Positions 20,087 through 29,101 of a stretch of DNA of 64,000 bases are shown here, in pieces (the stretch's first letter is position 1; every line of letters begins with the position of its first letter). The position numbers and the translations under genes were made by a program. This stretch comes from Rhodococcus sp. SBT000017 (GTDB taxonomy: Bacteria > Actinomycetota > Actinomycetes > Mycobacteriales > Mycobacteriaceae): contig NZ_REFU01000002.1 of assembly GCF_003688915.1 (NCBI RefSeq), positions 372,001 through 436,000 of the forward strand, given 5' to 3'. A model generated the notes under the pieces. The model was given only the letters and a program-made list of their open reading frames with translations. It ran no database searches and was not told the origin of the DNA.

Positions 20087-20936
20087 CACCGGATTTCCGG
20101 CCGCCGATGCGGAGAACGACTTCACCCGCCAGCGCCGACGCGCCGACGTCGCACGTCTGGTGGGGTGGCTGCGTCGTCAACCCGACGACGTCAACACCAT
20201 CCTGCCGTTCGACGAGGTGGTCGCCGCCCTCGGCAAGGTGGGCGAGCGGCACCTCGGCCTGCAGGTCATTCGCGTCGACACCATCGTCGGAAGCGTCGAT
20301 CGCACGCGCGATTTCGACCGCTTCTTCCGTCCGACGTCGGCGCGCATCCGCGAACGCTGGCAGCGACTCGCGGCCGCCCAACGCCGCGGCGAGGCGATGC
20401 CGCCGATTCAGGTCTATCGCATCGGCGGAATGCACTTCGTCGTCGACGGCCATCACCGAGTGTCCATCGCCTTCGCGATGCACCGGACGTCGATCGACGC
20501 CGTCGTCACCGAGATCATCACGCGCATCTCCCCCGAGGGCATCACCCGACGCGGCGACCTGCTGATCAAGGATCACCGGCGCATCTTCCTCAGTCGTGTC
20601 CCGTTGGTGGGCAAGGCACGCGAGGCCGTTCAGGTGACCGATCCGTTCGATTACGCCCAGCTGAGCGAATCGGTGGAGGCGTGGGGCTTCCGGTTGATGC
20701 AGGAGGTCGGGGAATTCGTCGACCGCGGTACCGTCGCGCGGCGTTGGTTCGGTGAGGAATACCTACCGGTGGTGCGCATGGTGCGCGCAGCGGAGATCCT
20801 CGAGGACCGCACCGACGCGGAGGCGTACCTGTGGATGAGCCGGGAGCGCTACCGCCTGGTGCGCGAACACGTCTGGAACGACGAGATCGTCAGCGAACTC
20901 CGTCAGAAAGCTCTGGGAAAGCCCAGTAGGCCGTAG
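20076..20936 (+). CDS. ParB N-terminal-like (sulfiredoxin/ParB fold) protein
   Basis: A 286-aa protein. The middle part carries the ParB/sulfiredoxin-type motif VVDGHHRVSIA, preceded by PPIQVYRIG, so it has a ParB-like nucleotide-binding fold. No helix-turn-helix of a true partition ParB is evident. The C-terminal half (YLWMSRERYRLVREHVW) is of a conserved but unnamed type. It overlaps the metallophosphoesterase gene by 11 bp. It is unlikely to be the chromosome ParB, which lies near the origin; function is open. Confidence 0.8.
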   Translation: MARDTGFPAADAENDFTRQRRRADVARLVGWLRRQPDDVNTILPFDEVVAALGKVGERHLGLQVIRVDTIVGSVDRTRDFDRFFRPTSARIRERWQRLAAAQRRGEAMPPIQVYRIGGMHFVVDGHHRVSIAFAMHRTSIDAVVTEIITRISPEGITRRGDLLIKDHRRIFLSRVPLVGKAREAVQVTDPFDYAQLSESVEAWGFRLMQEVGEFVDRGTVARRWFGEEYLPVVRMVRAAEILEDRTDAEAYLWMSRERYRLVREHVWNDEIVSELRQKALGKPSRP

Positions 20937-21076
20937 TAGAGCCTGCGTCGATGCCCTGCCGTGGTGGCGGCCCGCTCACTTCCCTGGTACACCTATCTCC
21001 GATAGTTACTTAGATGCGTTCATCATTTTGTTTTTCGTTCCACCGCATAGTCGATACGTAACGAGGTAGTTCGTTC

Positions 21077-22543
21077 ATGTCCTCCCGCCGCATACTGCTG
21101 CCCGGACTCTGTTTCATCGTCATGACTCTCGCCGTTCTGCAAACGATGGTGGTCCCCATCGTTTCGACCATCGGCACCCAACTCGGGGTCAGCACCACCG
21201 CCGCCGGATGGGTACTGACGGCCAATCTCCTCGCGGCGGTGATCGCCACCCCGGTCATCGGTAGGCTCGCCGACCTGCACGGTAAGCGTCCGGTGCTGAT
21301 CGGTGTGCTCACCGTCGTCCTCGCCGGATCTCTGCTCGCAGCGCTGACCCACTCGTTGCTGTGGCTGATCGTCGGCCGGGTCCTGCAGGGCGTGTCCTAT
21401 GCACTGTTCCCCATCGCCCTTGCCGTCCTCCGTGACGAGATGCCTCCTCGTAAGCTCGTCGGCTCGATGGCCGTCCTGTCCGGCACACTGGGCGTCGGCG
21501 GCGGATTCGGACTGGTGTTGACCGGGCTGCTGACGGCCAACGGTGCCGACTACCACCGCGTGTTCTGGCTCACTGTTGCGTTCGTCGTTGTCGCGCTCGC
21601 GATTGCCTGGTTCGGCGTACCGGCGCGCCCGAGAACAAGTGGCGGCACCGTCGACTGGTGGGGAGCTGCACTGCTCGCGGTGACTCTGCTTCTGCTGTTC
21701 CTCGCCCTGACCCAGGGCCGCACCTGGGGGTGGGGTTCGGTTGCCACCATCGGCTGCGCGGTCGTCGGTGTAGTCGCGGGGGCCATCTGGTGGAACTTCG
21801 AGAAACGCGCCGACGAGCCACTCGTCGCACCCCGCATGCTCACCCACGGACCGTTGCTCGCCACCAACGTCGCCACCCTGTTCGTCGGTATCGGGATGTT
21901 CGTCAATTTCCTCGCCTGCTCGTACTTCGTACAGACACCACGAGCTGTGGCCGGCTACGGCTTCACCGCGAATGTTCTCGAGGCGAGCGTCGTCTATCTG
22001 CTGCCCGGCGCAGCGGTCGGAGTAGTCGCGGCCGTCGTCAGTGGCCGCCTCATCCGGGCGTTCGGGCCGCGCCGAGTACTGATCGCAGGAGCCGTGATCG
22101 GGTTGTTCGGATTCGTCTTCGTCGCACTCGCCCACGATCACACCTGGCAGCTGATCACCGCAGGCATCGTCATCAACATGTTCGTCAGTCTCGCATTCGC
22201 TGCCCTGCCGAACCTGCTCATGGCCGAGGTCAGCGCAGCGGACACCGGGGTGGCGAACAGCGTCAACTCGATCGTCCGGACAGTCGGTACCTCGATTGCG
22301 AGCGCCACCCTGTCCACCGTCCTCGCCATGTTCACCATCGACGGAACGGCAGTCGCCCGCGAAATCGTCTACACCGCAGCCTTCTTCGCAGGCGCCCTGG
22401 CATGCGCGGTCGTCGTCCTCGCAGCCCTCGCCATCAAGAGCACCACGCCGGAGCGGGAATCGACCGTCGTGGCCGAATCCGAGTCGGCCGTCCCGCGGGG
22501 GACCCCGGCTGGGAGCACTGCCAGCCCTTCGACAACAACCTGA
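21077..22543 (+). CDS. MFS drug-exporter-type transporter (EmrB/QacA, 14-TM class)
   Basis: A 488-aa membrane protein with about 14 hydrophobic segments. It starts like DHA2 exporters (VPIVSTIGTQLG, then TAAGWVLTANLL) and has the loop motif GRLADLHGKRPVL. The family exports drugs by proton antiport; the substrate is not readable. A GAGGT ribosome site lies upstream. A small palindrome CTATC-TCC-GATAG lies in the AT-rich leader (20993-21005), but no regulator gene is adjacent. Confidence 0.92.
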   Translation: MSSRRILLPGLCFIVMTLAVLQTMVVPIVSTIGTQLGVSTTAAGWVLTANLLAAVIATPVIGRLADLHGKRPVLIGVLTVVLAGSLLAALTHSLLWLIVGRVLQGVSYALFPIALAVLRDEMPPRKLVGSMAVLSGTLGVGGGFGLVLTGLLTANGADYHRVFWLTVAFVVVALAIAWFGVPARPRTSGGTVDWWGAALLAVTLLLLFLALTQGRTWGWGSVATIGCAVVGVVAGAIWWNFEKRADEPLVAPRMLTHGPLLATNVATLFVGIGMFVNFLACSYFVQTPRAVAGYGFTANVLEASVVYLLPGAAVGVVAAVVSGRLIRAFGPRRVLIAGAVIGLFGFVFVALAHDHTWQLITAGIVINMFVSLAFAALPNLLMAEVSAADTGVANSVNSIVRTVGTSIASATLSTVLAMFTIDGTAVAREIVYTAAFFAGALACAVVVLAALAIKSTTPERESTVVAESESAVPRGTPAGSTASPSTTT

Positions 22544-22705
22544 CAACACCGGTACCGATCCGACCAGGACCGACACCTCGAAACCGCTGGTAGCAACCTT
22601 TGGCAGAACGCTCGTAATCTCCTGGGAGGTAGCGCTTTCCCCTTACGCGCACCGATCCACCGGACCTAACGTCGTGCAGGTAGGAACCACGACGAAAGGG
22701 AACAC

Positions 22706-22990
22706 ATGAACACCCGAAAGATTCTCACCCGCGCAGCAGTGACCGGGGCTCTGGTGGCCATTCCTCTGGTAGCAGTCACCGGTACCGCGTCGGCCGATCC
22801 GCTGTGGACGGACCGGGGCGACAACCACACCCGGTACGACGACAACCGAAACGACCGGCAGAACCAGTTCGAGCTCCCCGAGCTGTTCCCACAGGCACCG
22901 GCACCGCAGCTGCAGAACCCGGCACCGAACGTGGTCCCGTTCGACTTCTTCCAGGGCTACCAGTTACCGACCACCGGTTCCGCGTTCTGA
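22706..22990 (+). CDS. Small secreted hypothetical protein
   Basis: A 94-aa protein with a clear Sec signal peptide (basic MNTRK, hydrophobic core, cleavage after TASA near residue 30). The mature 60-odd residues are Asn/Asp/Gln/Pro-rich and end in FQGYQLPTTGSAF, with no cysteine. AAGGGA sits 9 bases before the ATG. I do not recognise a family. It stands alone and is followed by a very strong hairpin. Confidence 0.75.
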   Translation: MNTRKILTRAAVTGALVAIPLVAVTGTASADPLWTDRGDNHTRYDDNRNDRQNQFELPELFPQAPAPQLQNPAPNVVPFDFFQGYQLPTTGSAF

Positions 22991-22998
22991 GTGCTGCG

Positions 22999-23044
22999 CA
23001 GTGGTGTGGCTGAGTGCCCTCCAGGGCACTCAGCCACACCACTG
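22999..23044. terminator. Bidirectional terminator, perfect 22-bp inverted repeat
   Basis: The arms 22999-23020 and 23023-23044 are exact reverse complements (starting CAGTGGTGTGGC) around a CC centre. It lies 9 bp after the small secreted gene and just before the end of the convergent sugC, so it can serve both. The outer CAGTGGTG sequence recurs in the palindrome at 37231. Confidence 0.85.
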
Positions 23045-23053
23045 CCGAAGGCA

Positions 23054-24223
23054 CTACAGCGTCAGGTTCGCACCCGAGGCCTGGTCGAACACCGAGATCT
23101 TCGCCGGGTCGAACCACAGTTCCACCTGACCACCCTCGGCAGCCTTGGACTCGGCGGCCAGACGCGCAACCACCTGTGCGCCACCGAGATCGGCGATACC
23201 CGCATCCGCTGCGAGTTCCTGCAGCTCGCTGGATTCGACCCGCGCACCCTTGAGCGTGAAGTAGACGTACTTGTCGCTACCCATCGACTCGAGTACGTCC
23301 ACGGTGGCGGTGAAGGTCGCGCCGCTCATCTTCTGGTAACCGTCGATCAGAGCCGCGTCCTCGAAGTGCTCGGGACGGATGCCGACGACCACTTCCCGGC
23401 CCGGGTTCTTGGCCTTGATCGAGTCCATCCGCTCGAGCGGGATGTCGATGTCACCCAGGGCGGTGGACACTCCGTTCGAGGTGAGCTGTCCGGGAACGAA
23501 GTTCATCGAGGGCGATCCGATGAAGCCGCCCACGAACAGGTTTCGCGGCTTGTCGTAGAGCTCCTGCGGCGAACCGATCTGCTGCACCAACCCGCCGCGC
23601 AACACCACGACGCGATCGCCGAGGGTCATGGCCTCGGTCTGGTCGTGCGTGACGTACACGGTGGTGGTGCCGAGCCGCTTCTGCAGGCGCGAGATCTCGG
23701 CGCGAGTCTGCACGCGCAGCTTCGCGTCGAGGTTGGACAGTGGCTCGTCCATCAGGAACGCCTTGGGCGTACGAACGATGGCGCGGCCCATGGCAACTCG
23801 CTGACGCTGACCACCGGAGAGGTTCGACGGCTTGCGGTCGAGGTGCTGACTGAGATCGAGGATCTTGGCTGCCTCTTCGACCTTGCTGTTGATCTCCGAC
23901 TTCGAGAGTTTCGCGAGCGTCAGTGGGAAGGCGATGTTCTGCCGCACCGTCATGTGCGGGTACAGCGCGTAGGACTGGAACACCATCGCGATGTCGCGAT
24001 CCTTCGGTGCCTTCTCGTTGACGCGCTCCCCCGCGATACGCAACTCACCGGACGAGATGTCCTCGAGGCCGGCGATCATGTTGAGCGTCGTGGACTTTCC
24101 GCAACCGGACGGCCCGACGAGGATGATGAATTCGCCGTCGGCGATGGTGATGTCGACGTCGCTGACCGCGGCGGCGCCGTCGGGGTAGAGCTTGGTGACT
24201 TTGTCGAGAACGATTTCGGCCAT
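23054..24223 (-). CDS. sugC: Trehalose ABC transporter ATPase
   Basis: A 389-aa MsmK/UgpC-class ATPase. Walker A is GPSGCGKST at residues 37-45, signature LSGGQRQR, Walker [14 protein letters not shown]-loop VTHD, and a C-terminal TOBE-like regulatory part after about residue 240. It is the last gene of a four-gene unit (binding protein, two permeases, ATPase) whose order and sizes match LpqY-SugA-SugB-SugC. That system retakes trehalose released during mycolate transfer in mycobacteria. Five bases separate it from sugB. Confidence 0.92.
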   Translation of the reverse strand: MAEIVLDKVTKLYPDGAAAVSDVDITIADGEFIILVGPSGCGKSTTLNMIAGLEDISSGELRIAGERVNEKAPKDRDIAMVFQSYALYPHMTVRQNIAFPLTLAKLSKSEINSKVEEAAKILDLSQHLDRKPSNLSGGQRQRVAMGRAIVRTPKAFLMDEPLSNLDAKLRVQTRAEISRLQKRLGTTTVYVTHDQTEAMTLGDRVVVLRGGLVQQIGSPQELYDKPRNLFVGGFIGSPSMNFVPGQLTSNGVSTALGDIDIPLERMDSIKAKNPGREVVVGIRPEHFEDAALIDGYQKMSGATFTATVDVLESMGSDKYVYFTLKGARVESSELQELAADAGIADLGGAQVVARLAAESKAAEGGQVELWFDPAKISVFDQASGANLTL

Positions 24224-24228
24224 GACGG

Positions 24229-25062
24229 TTATCCCTTCACTGCGCCGGACGTCAAGCCCGCCACGATACGTCGTTGGAAGAAGAGCACGAAAATGATGAT
24301 CGGGATCGTGATGACGACTGCTGCCGCCGCGATCGACCCCGTGGGCTCCTCGAACTGAGAGCTACCGGTGAACTGCGAGATGGCCGCCGGGACGGTGACC
24401 GAACGTTCCGTCGCCGTCAAGGAGATGGCGAGCAGAAGGTCGTTCCAGGCGAAGATGAACACCAGAATGGCGGCGGTGACGATGCCGGGGGCGGCCAGCG
24501 GGGCGATGACCTTGCGGAACGCCTGTGCGGGCGTCGCGCCGTCCATCTTCGCTGCCTTTTCGAGCTCCCACGGAATCTCGCGGAAGAACGCCGACAGGGT
24601 GTAGATCGCCAACGGCAACGCGAAAGTGATGTACGGAATGATCAGTCCCGGCCAGGTGTCGAACAGTCCCAGCGATCGGGAGATGTCGAACAGCGGTGTC
24701 ACCAGCGAGATCTGGGGGAACATCGCGATGAGCAGTGCCGCACCGACGAGTGCCTTCTTGCCCGGAAAGTCCAGGCGGGCAACGGCATACGCGGCCATCG
24801 TGCCGATCACCACGGCGATCACCGTGGTGATCAGTCCGATGCCGATGGAGTTCACCAGCGCCGAGGTGAACTGGTTCGTCTGGAAGATGCCCTTGTAGTT
24901 GTCCAGGGTGAACGACTGCGGAATGAACCTGCCGTCCGCGATGGTCGCCGTCGACTTGAACGAGAGGCTGATGATCCACAGCAGCGGAACGAGTGCGTAG
25001 AGCAGGACGAGGACGTTGACGACCGTCCAACCGACCTTCTTGCGAGGCGTAACAGTGGTCAT
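24229..25062 (-). CDS. sugB: Trehalose ABC transporter permease (MalG type)
   Basis: A 277-aa permease with six hydrophobic segments and the EAA loop ([23 protein letters not shown]). The start ATG at 25062 shares one base with the sugA stop codon (TAATG); longer in-frame readings only run antisense of frame through sugA. It forms the channel with SugA. Confidence 0.92.
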   Translation of the reverse strand: MTTVTPRKKVGWTVVNVLVLLYALVPLLWIISLSFKSTATIADGRFIPQSFTLDNYKGIFQTNQFTSALVNSIGIGLITTVIAVVIGTMAAYAVARLDFPGKKALVGAALLIAMFPQISLVTPLFDISRSLGLFDTWPGLIIPYITFALPLAIYTLSAFFREIPWELEKAAKMDGATPAQAFRKVIAPLAAPGIVTAAILVFIFAWNDLLLAISLTATERSVTVPAAISQFTGSSQFEEPTGSIAAAAVVITIPIIIFVLFFQRRIVAGLTSGAVKG

Positions 25063-26012
25063 TACTTGCGGCCTCCGTCGTCGGATCCCGGTGCCGAGGC
25101 ACCGAACAACTTGATGAACACGAACGCGATGATCGCGACGCAGAAGAAGATCAGGATGCTGATCGCCGACCCGAGTCCGAGGTTGAACGCACCGAACAGG
25201 TTGTTGTAACCCAGAATCGACACCGATCCGGTTTCGTTGCTGCCTCGGGTCAGGACGTAGATGTTGTCGAAGATGCGGAACGCGTCGAGGGTGCGGAAGA
25301 GCACCGCGACGAGGATCGCCGGCTTCATCAACGGGATGGTGATCCGCATCAGCCTGGTCCAGCCGCCCGCTCCGTCCACCTCGGCGGCCTTGAGCAGATC
25401 GTCGGGTACCAGCGCCAGGCCTGCGAGCAGCAGCAGCGCCATGAACGGCGTCGTCTTCCACACCTCGGCCAACACGACGATCGCCAGTGACGGGAACTGC
25501 TCGGTGAGCGGAGCACTACCGTCGGGCAGCAGATTGGCGAGGTAGCCCGTGCCGGGGGTCCACGCGTAGTACCAGCTGTACGCGGCGGCGACGGTCACGA
25601 TGCCGTACGGAATGAGCACCACGGTGCGCACCAGTCCGCGACCGAAGATGGTGCGGTGCATGACCAGAGCCACCGCCAGGCCGAGGATGAACTCGATGAT
25701 CACCGAGATGATCGTGATGCCCGCCGTCACGCTGAACGCCGTCCACCAGTAGCCGTCGGAGAGCACGGTCACGTAGTTGGAGATGCCGACGAATTCACGA
25801 TCTTCGGGGAATGCGAGGTTGTACTTCTGCAGGCTGAGCCAGAACGCGTAGATGATCGGATATCCGGTCACCGCGATCATCAGCAGGGCGGCGGGTGCGA
25901 TGAGCATCAGCCCCAGGCGACGTTCGGCCTTCTTGCCGTCGGAGACGTTCTTCAGCGCCGCCTGCTTGTCGACAGGCTGCGATGCGGGCTGTGACTCGGT
26001 GGTGGCGCTCAT
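25062..26012 (-). CDS. sugA: Trehalose ABC transporter permease (MalF type)
   Basis: A 316-aa permease. A polar N-terminus of about 35 residues precedes six membrane segments, and an EAA loop with [19 protein letters not shown] is visible. ATG at 26012 overlaps the binding-protein stop by four bases (ATGA), which fixes the start. The partner permease and ATPase follow directly. Confidence 0.92.
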   Translation of the reverse strand: MSATTESQPASQPVDKQAALKNVSDGKKAERRLGLMLIAPAALLMIAVTGYPIIYAFWLSLQKYNLAFPEDREFVGISNYVTVLSDGYWWTAFSVTAGITIISVIIEFILGLAVALVMHRTIFGRGLVRTVVLIPYGIVTVAAAYSWYYAWTPGTGYLANLLPDGSAPLTEQFPSLAIVVLAEVWKTTPFMALLLLAGLALVPDDLLKAAEVDGAGGWTRLMRITIPLMKPAILVAVLFRTLDAFRIFDNIYVLTRGSNETGSVSILGYNNLFGAFNLGLGSAISILIFFCVAIIAFVFIKLFGASAPGSDDGGRK

Positions 26013-27379
26013 GGAATCAACCCTTCGGAATTGACGGCCTTGGTGACCAGATCTGCGAGCTTGTCCACGTCGGCCACCGGATCGATGTTCTGCGGCGGGT
26101 TGAGCGCATCGGTCAGCAGAATCGAAATGCTCTGGTAGGCAGGCGAAACAGGTCGGACGGCCGCCGACTCGATGGAACCGAGCACCCCTTCCCATGCGGG
26201 GTAGACGGCCTGGAACTCCGGATCGTCGTACAGGCGTGCAAGCACCGGCGGCACACCGCCGTTGACGGCGTTGTTGCGCTGGTTCTCCTCGTTGGTGAGG
26301 CACTCGACGGCCTCCCAGGCGAGGTCCTCGTACTGGGTGGTCTTCGCGACGCCGATGTTGAACCCACCGATGGTGACCTTCGCAGGCTCGCCCGGATTCA
26401 CCTCCGGATACGGGGCGCTGCGGAAGACCTCGGCGATCCGCGCGTCCTGCTCTTCGGCGGGCACGGTCGACAGATCCAAGAACGAGACGGCACCGGCGAC
26501 GGCGTTCTCCTTCAGACCGGGCAGCACGAACGGGTAGTTGACCTGGAAGGCCATCCGCCCCGCTTCCATCCCGAGCCGGGAGGTTCCCTCGTCGCTCTGC
26601 GAGACCGACGGGTCGCGGCCGTCGGCGGTGGCGACCCGCTTGATGATCTCGAGGGCCTTCTCGGTGGCGGCGCGGTGCTCGGGAGTGTCGTTGAGTGTCA
26701 CCGTCGTTCCGTCTTCGCCGACGACCGATCCACCCGCGCTCTCGAGCAGCGAGTTGAACCAGACCATGAAGCCCTCGTACTGCTTGGCCTGGACGCCGAT
26801 CTCCGCAGGCCTACCCGCGGCCGCATTGGCCTCGGCCACGTCGATCAACTGATCCCACGTCTGCGGCGGTACCCCGTCCGGCACCTCGTCCGGTCGGTAC
26901 CAGAGCAGCTGGGTGTTGGAGTTGAGTGGAACCGCGTAGAGCTGGTCCTCCCATTCGGCCGTGGCGAGCGGACCCTCGAGGGTGGAGCCGTCGCGCAGCT
27001 TCTCGGACAGGTCGTCGGGAACGGGTAATGCCCATCCGGCTTCGGCGAATTCGGCCGTCCACACCACGTCGAGTGTCATCAGATCCAGCGTCCGGTCGTT
27101 GCCGGCGAGACGCCGCGCGAGCTGGAGACGCTGATCGTTCGCGCTCTTGGGCAGCGTTCGCTGCTCCACGCGGTAGCGGCCGTTCGAGGCGTCCGAACAC
27201 ACCTGTGCCGCAGCGGCGTACTGCTCTGCGCCGTCTGCGGCAGTGTAGAAACTCAGAACCGGAACCGAACTGTCGGACGAACCACACGCTGCGAGCAACG
27301 GACTCGTCACCAGAGCCGCTGCCGCCAACACCCCTATCCTCGTTGCTTTTCCACGCCTACGACCACGATGTCTCGGCAC
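26009..27379 (-). CDS. lpqY: Trehalose-binding lipoprotein
   Basis: A 456-aa solute-binding lipoprotein. GTG at 27379 has GGAGG upstream and the signal ends in the lipobox LAAC with Cys32. The mature part is a large extracellular solute-binding protein (FYTAADGAEQY, TLDVVWTAEFAEAGW, PLNSNTQLLWYR). Gene order and lengths agree with LpqY-SugABC of mycobacteria, so trehalose is the inferred ligand. It sits in the outer face of the cytoplasmic membrane. The 147 bp before it must hold the operon promoter; I see no operator there. Confidence 0.9.
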   Translation of the reverse strand: MPRHRGRRRGKATRIGVLAAAALVTSPLLAACGSSDSSVPVLSFYTAADGAEQYAAAAQVCSDASNGRYRVEQRTLPKSANDQRLQLARRLAGNDRTLDLMTLDVVWTAEFAEAGWALPVPDDLSEKLRDGSTLEGPLATAEWEDQLYAVPLNSNTQLLWYRPDEVPDGVPPQTWDQLIDVAEANAAAGRPAEIGVQAKQYEGFMVWFNSLLESAGGSVVGEDGTTVTLNDTPEHRAATEKALEIIKRVATADGRDPSVSQSDEGTSRLGMEAGRMAFQVNYPFVLPGLKENAVAGAVSFLDLSTVPAEEQDARIAEVFRSAPYPEVNPGEPAKVTIGGFNIGVAKTTQYEDLAWEAVECLTNEENQRNNAVNGGVPPVLARLYDDPEFQAVYPAWEGVLGSIESAAVRPVSPAYQSISILLTDALNPPQNIDPVADVDKLADLVTKAVNSEGLIP

Positions 27380-27526
27380 TTTCCGCCTCCGTACGTTCAG
27401 TTACTCGCGCAGCACACTGTGTGGGACTGCCGTGCACGAAAGAAACGTAACCGAACTCACTGGCATTGAGGGGAGATTGGGGCTATTCCGTTACCTGTCG
27501 GTTGCCTGGTCGTCCACCAGGTGTGA

Positions 27527-28015
27527 TCAGATCGACAATTTTGCGAGCAGGTCGCGTGCTTTCTCCGCGGTTCGGGGCTCACAGAGGACGTCGTATCGAC
27601 CGGCGACCAACTGCATGCTCGACGCGAAATCTCGCTGCCCCTTGGTGGCCGCGTACGGAATGGACGCCGAGATCAGGCCGAAGATGATGCCACCGCCGAC
27701 GCCGATGAGCAGCGCTCCGAAGATGTTCTCGCTGAAGATGCCGAGGACAAGGCCGAGGAAGACACCCAGCCACGCACCCGAAACGATGCCTCCACCAATC
27801 ACTTTGGGCCACGTGAGGCGACCGAGGACGCGCTCGACCTGCATCAGGTCGACGCCGACGATCGTGACGTCCTGCACCGAGAACTCCTCGTCGGACAGGT
27901 AGTCGACAGCGCGCTGCGCCTCGGCGTAGGTGGGGTAGGAACCGATCGGCCAACCGGAAGGCGGCGTCGGCAGTCCCTGCCCTGGGCGGCCCGACTGTGA
28001 GAGGGGATTAGTCAT
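27527..28015 (-). CDS. General stress protein, YflT/17M-type domain, membrane-linked
   Basis: A 162-aa protein. Residues about 20-60 form a DUF/heat-induced-stress-type domain (YPTYAEAQRAVDYLSDEEF). A glycine-rich hydrophobic double segment at about 80-120 (GGGIVSGAWLGVFLGLVLG and a second one) follows, and the C-terminal SMQLVAGRYDVLCEP repeats the first fold. ATG at 28015 is preferred over 28042. It corresponds in position to Rv1234 of M. tuberculosis (from memory). Function not known. Confidence 0.8.
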   Translation of the reverse strand: MTNPLSQSGRPGQGLPTPPSGWPIGSYPTYAEAQRAVDYLSDEEFSVQDVTIVGVDLMQVERVLGRLTWPKVIGGGIVSGAWLGVFLGLVLGIFSENIFGALLIGVGGGIIFGLISASIPYAATKGQRDFASSMQLVAGRYDVLCEPRTAEKARDLLAKLSI

Positions 28016-28085
28016 GACTCCATTGTGCCCCGAAACGGACACCCGGCATACCCGTTGTCGCGGTTCACAGCAGGTTGACGGTCGG

Positions 28086-29042
28086 TCAGGACGTGGGCGG
28101 CACGAAGGCGGTCGTGCGCGCCATTCCTGCCGCTCGGCCCTTCGCCGAGACGACGAGCGCCATCTTGCGGCTCGCCTCGTCGATCATCTCGTCGCCCAAC
28201 ATCACTGCCCCGCGCCCGCCGCCCGCCGCGGACGTGTGGAACTCGTACGCGTCGAGAATCAGCTCGGCCTTGTCGTAGTCGGCCTGACGCGGCGCGAAGA
28301 TCTCGTTGGCCGCCTCGATCTGCGTCGGATGCAGTACCCACTTGCCGTCGAAACCGAGACCTGCCGTGCGACCCGCTGCCCGGCGAAAAGCGTCGAGATC
28401 GCGAATCTGTAGATAGGGGCCGTCGATGGCCTGCAGACCGTGTGTCCGGGCAGCGAGCAGGATGGTCATCAGAATGTGGTGATAGGCGTCGCCCGTGTCG
28501 TATCCGACCGGCTGCTCGCCGACGACGAGAGTGCGCATGTTGACGCTCGCCATCAGATCTGCTGGACCGAACACCAGGGTTTGCACTCGCGGGCTCGCGG
28601 TCGCGATCTCGTCGATGTTGCGCAGACTGCGGGCGCTCTCGATCTGCGGTTCGATCCCGATGGCACCGATGTCGAGTCCGTGCTCTTTCTCGATCTGGGT
28701 GAGCAGCAGATCCAGCGCCTGCACGTGCGCCGCGCACTCCACCTTCGGCAGCAGGATGGCGTCGAGATTGCGCCCGGCACCCGACACGACGTCGATGACG
28801 TCGCCGTACGTCCACTGCGTCGTCCAGTCGTTGACGCGTACGACCTTGATCTGATCGCCCCAACCGTCGGAGTTCAGAGCGTCGACGATGCGCGCTCGGG
28901 CTGCCACTTTCGCCAGCGGCGCGACGGCGTCTTCGAGATCGAGAAAGACCGCGTCCGCGGGGAGCCCCTTGGCCTTGGCGATCATCTTGTCCGAACTGCC
29001 CGGAACGGCCAGCACCGACCGCCGCATGCCCGAAACACTCAC
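28086..29042 (-). CDS. HpcH/HpaI (CitE-like) CoA-ester lyase
   Basis: A 318-aa TIM-barrel lyase. It begins RRSVLAVPGSSDKMIAKA and has the metal and CoA contacts FLDLEDAVAP, VVRVNDW, LPKVE and the later GFDGKWVLHPTQIEAAN. Members cleave citryl-, malyl- or citramalyl-CoA; this stand-alone form is not part of a citrate lyase operon, so malyl/methylmalyl-CoA-type activity is a guess. GTG start with AGGGG upstream. It is divergent from the MgtE-N gene, 59-bp gap. Confidence 0.88.
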   Translation of the reverse strand: MSVSGMRRSVLAVPGSSDKMIAKAKGLPADAVFLDLEDAVAPLAKVAARARIVDALNSDGWGDQIKVVRVNDWTTQWTYGDVIDVVSGAGRNLDAILLPKVECAAHVQALDLLLTQIEKEHGLDIGAIGIEPQIESARSLRNIDEIATASPRVQTLVFGPADLMASVNMRTLVVGEQPVGYDTGDAYHHILMTILLAARTHGLQAIDGPYLQIRDLDAFRRAAGRTAGLGFDGKWVLHPTQIEAANEIFAPRQADYDKAELILDAYEFHTSAAGGGRGAVMLGDEMIDEASRKMALVVSAKGRAAGMARTTAFVPPTS

Positions 29043-29101
29043 GAAAGCACAACCCCTGTCTGATTCACCCTCTGTATTGCGAAGCCTCTAACCTTGCCAT
29101 C

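Noticed and set aside
20993..21005. CTATC-TCC-GATAG upstream of the MFS exporter as an operator
   Set aside because: The arms are only 5 bp and no regulator gene is adjacent, so it is too weak to call.
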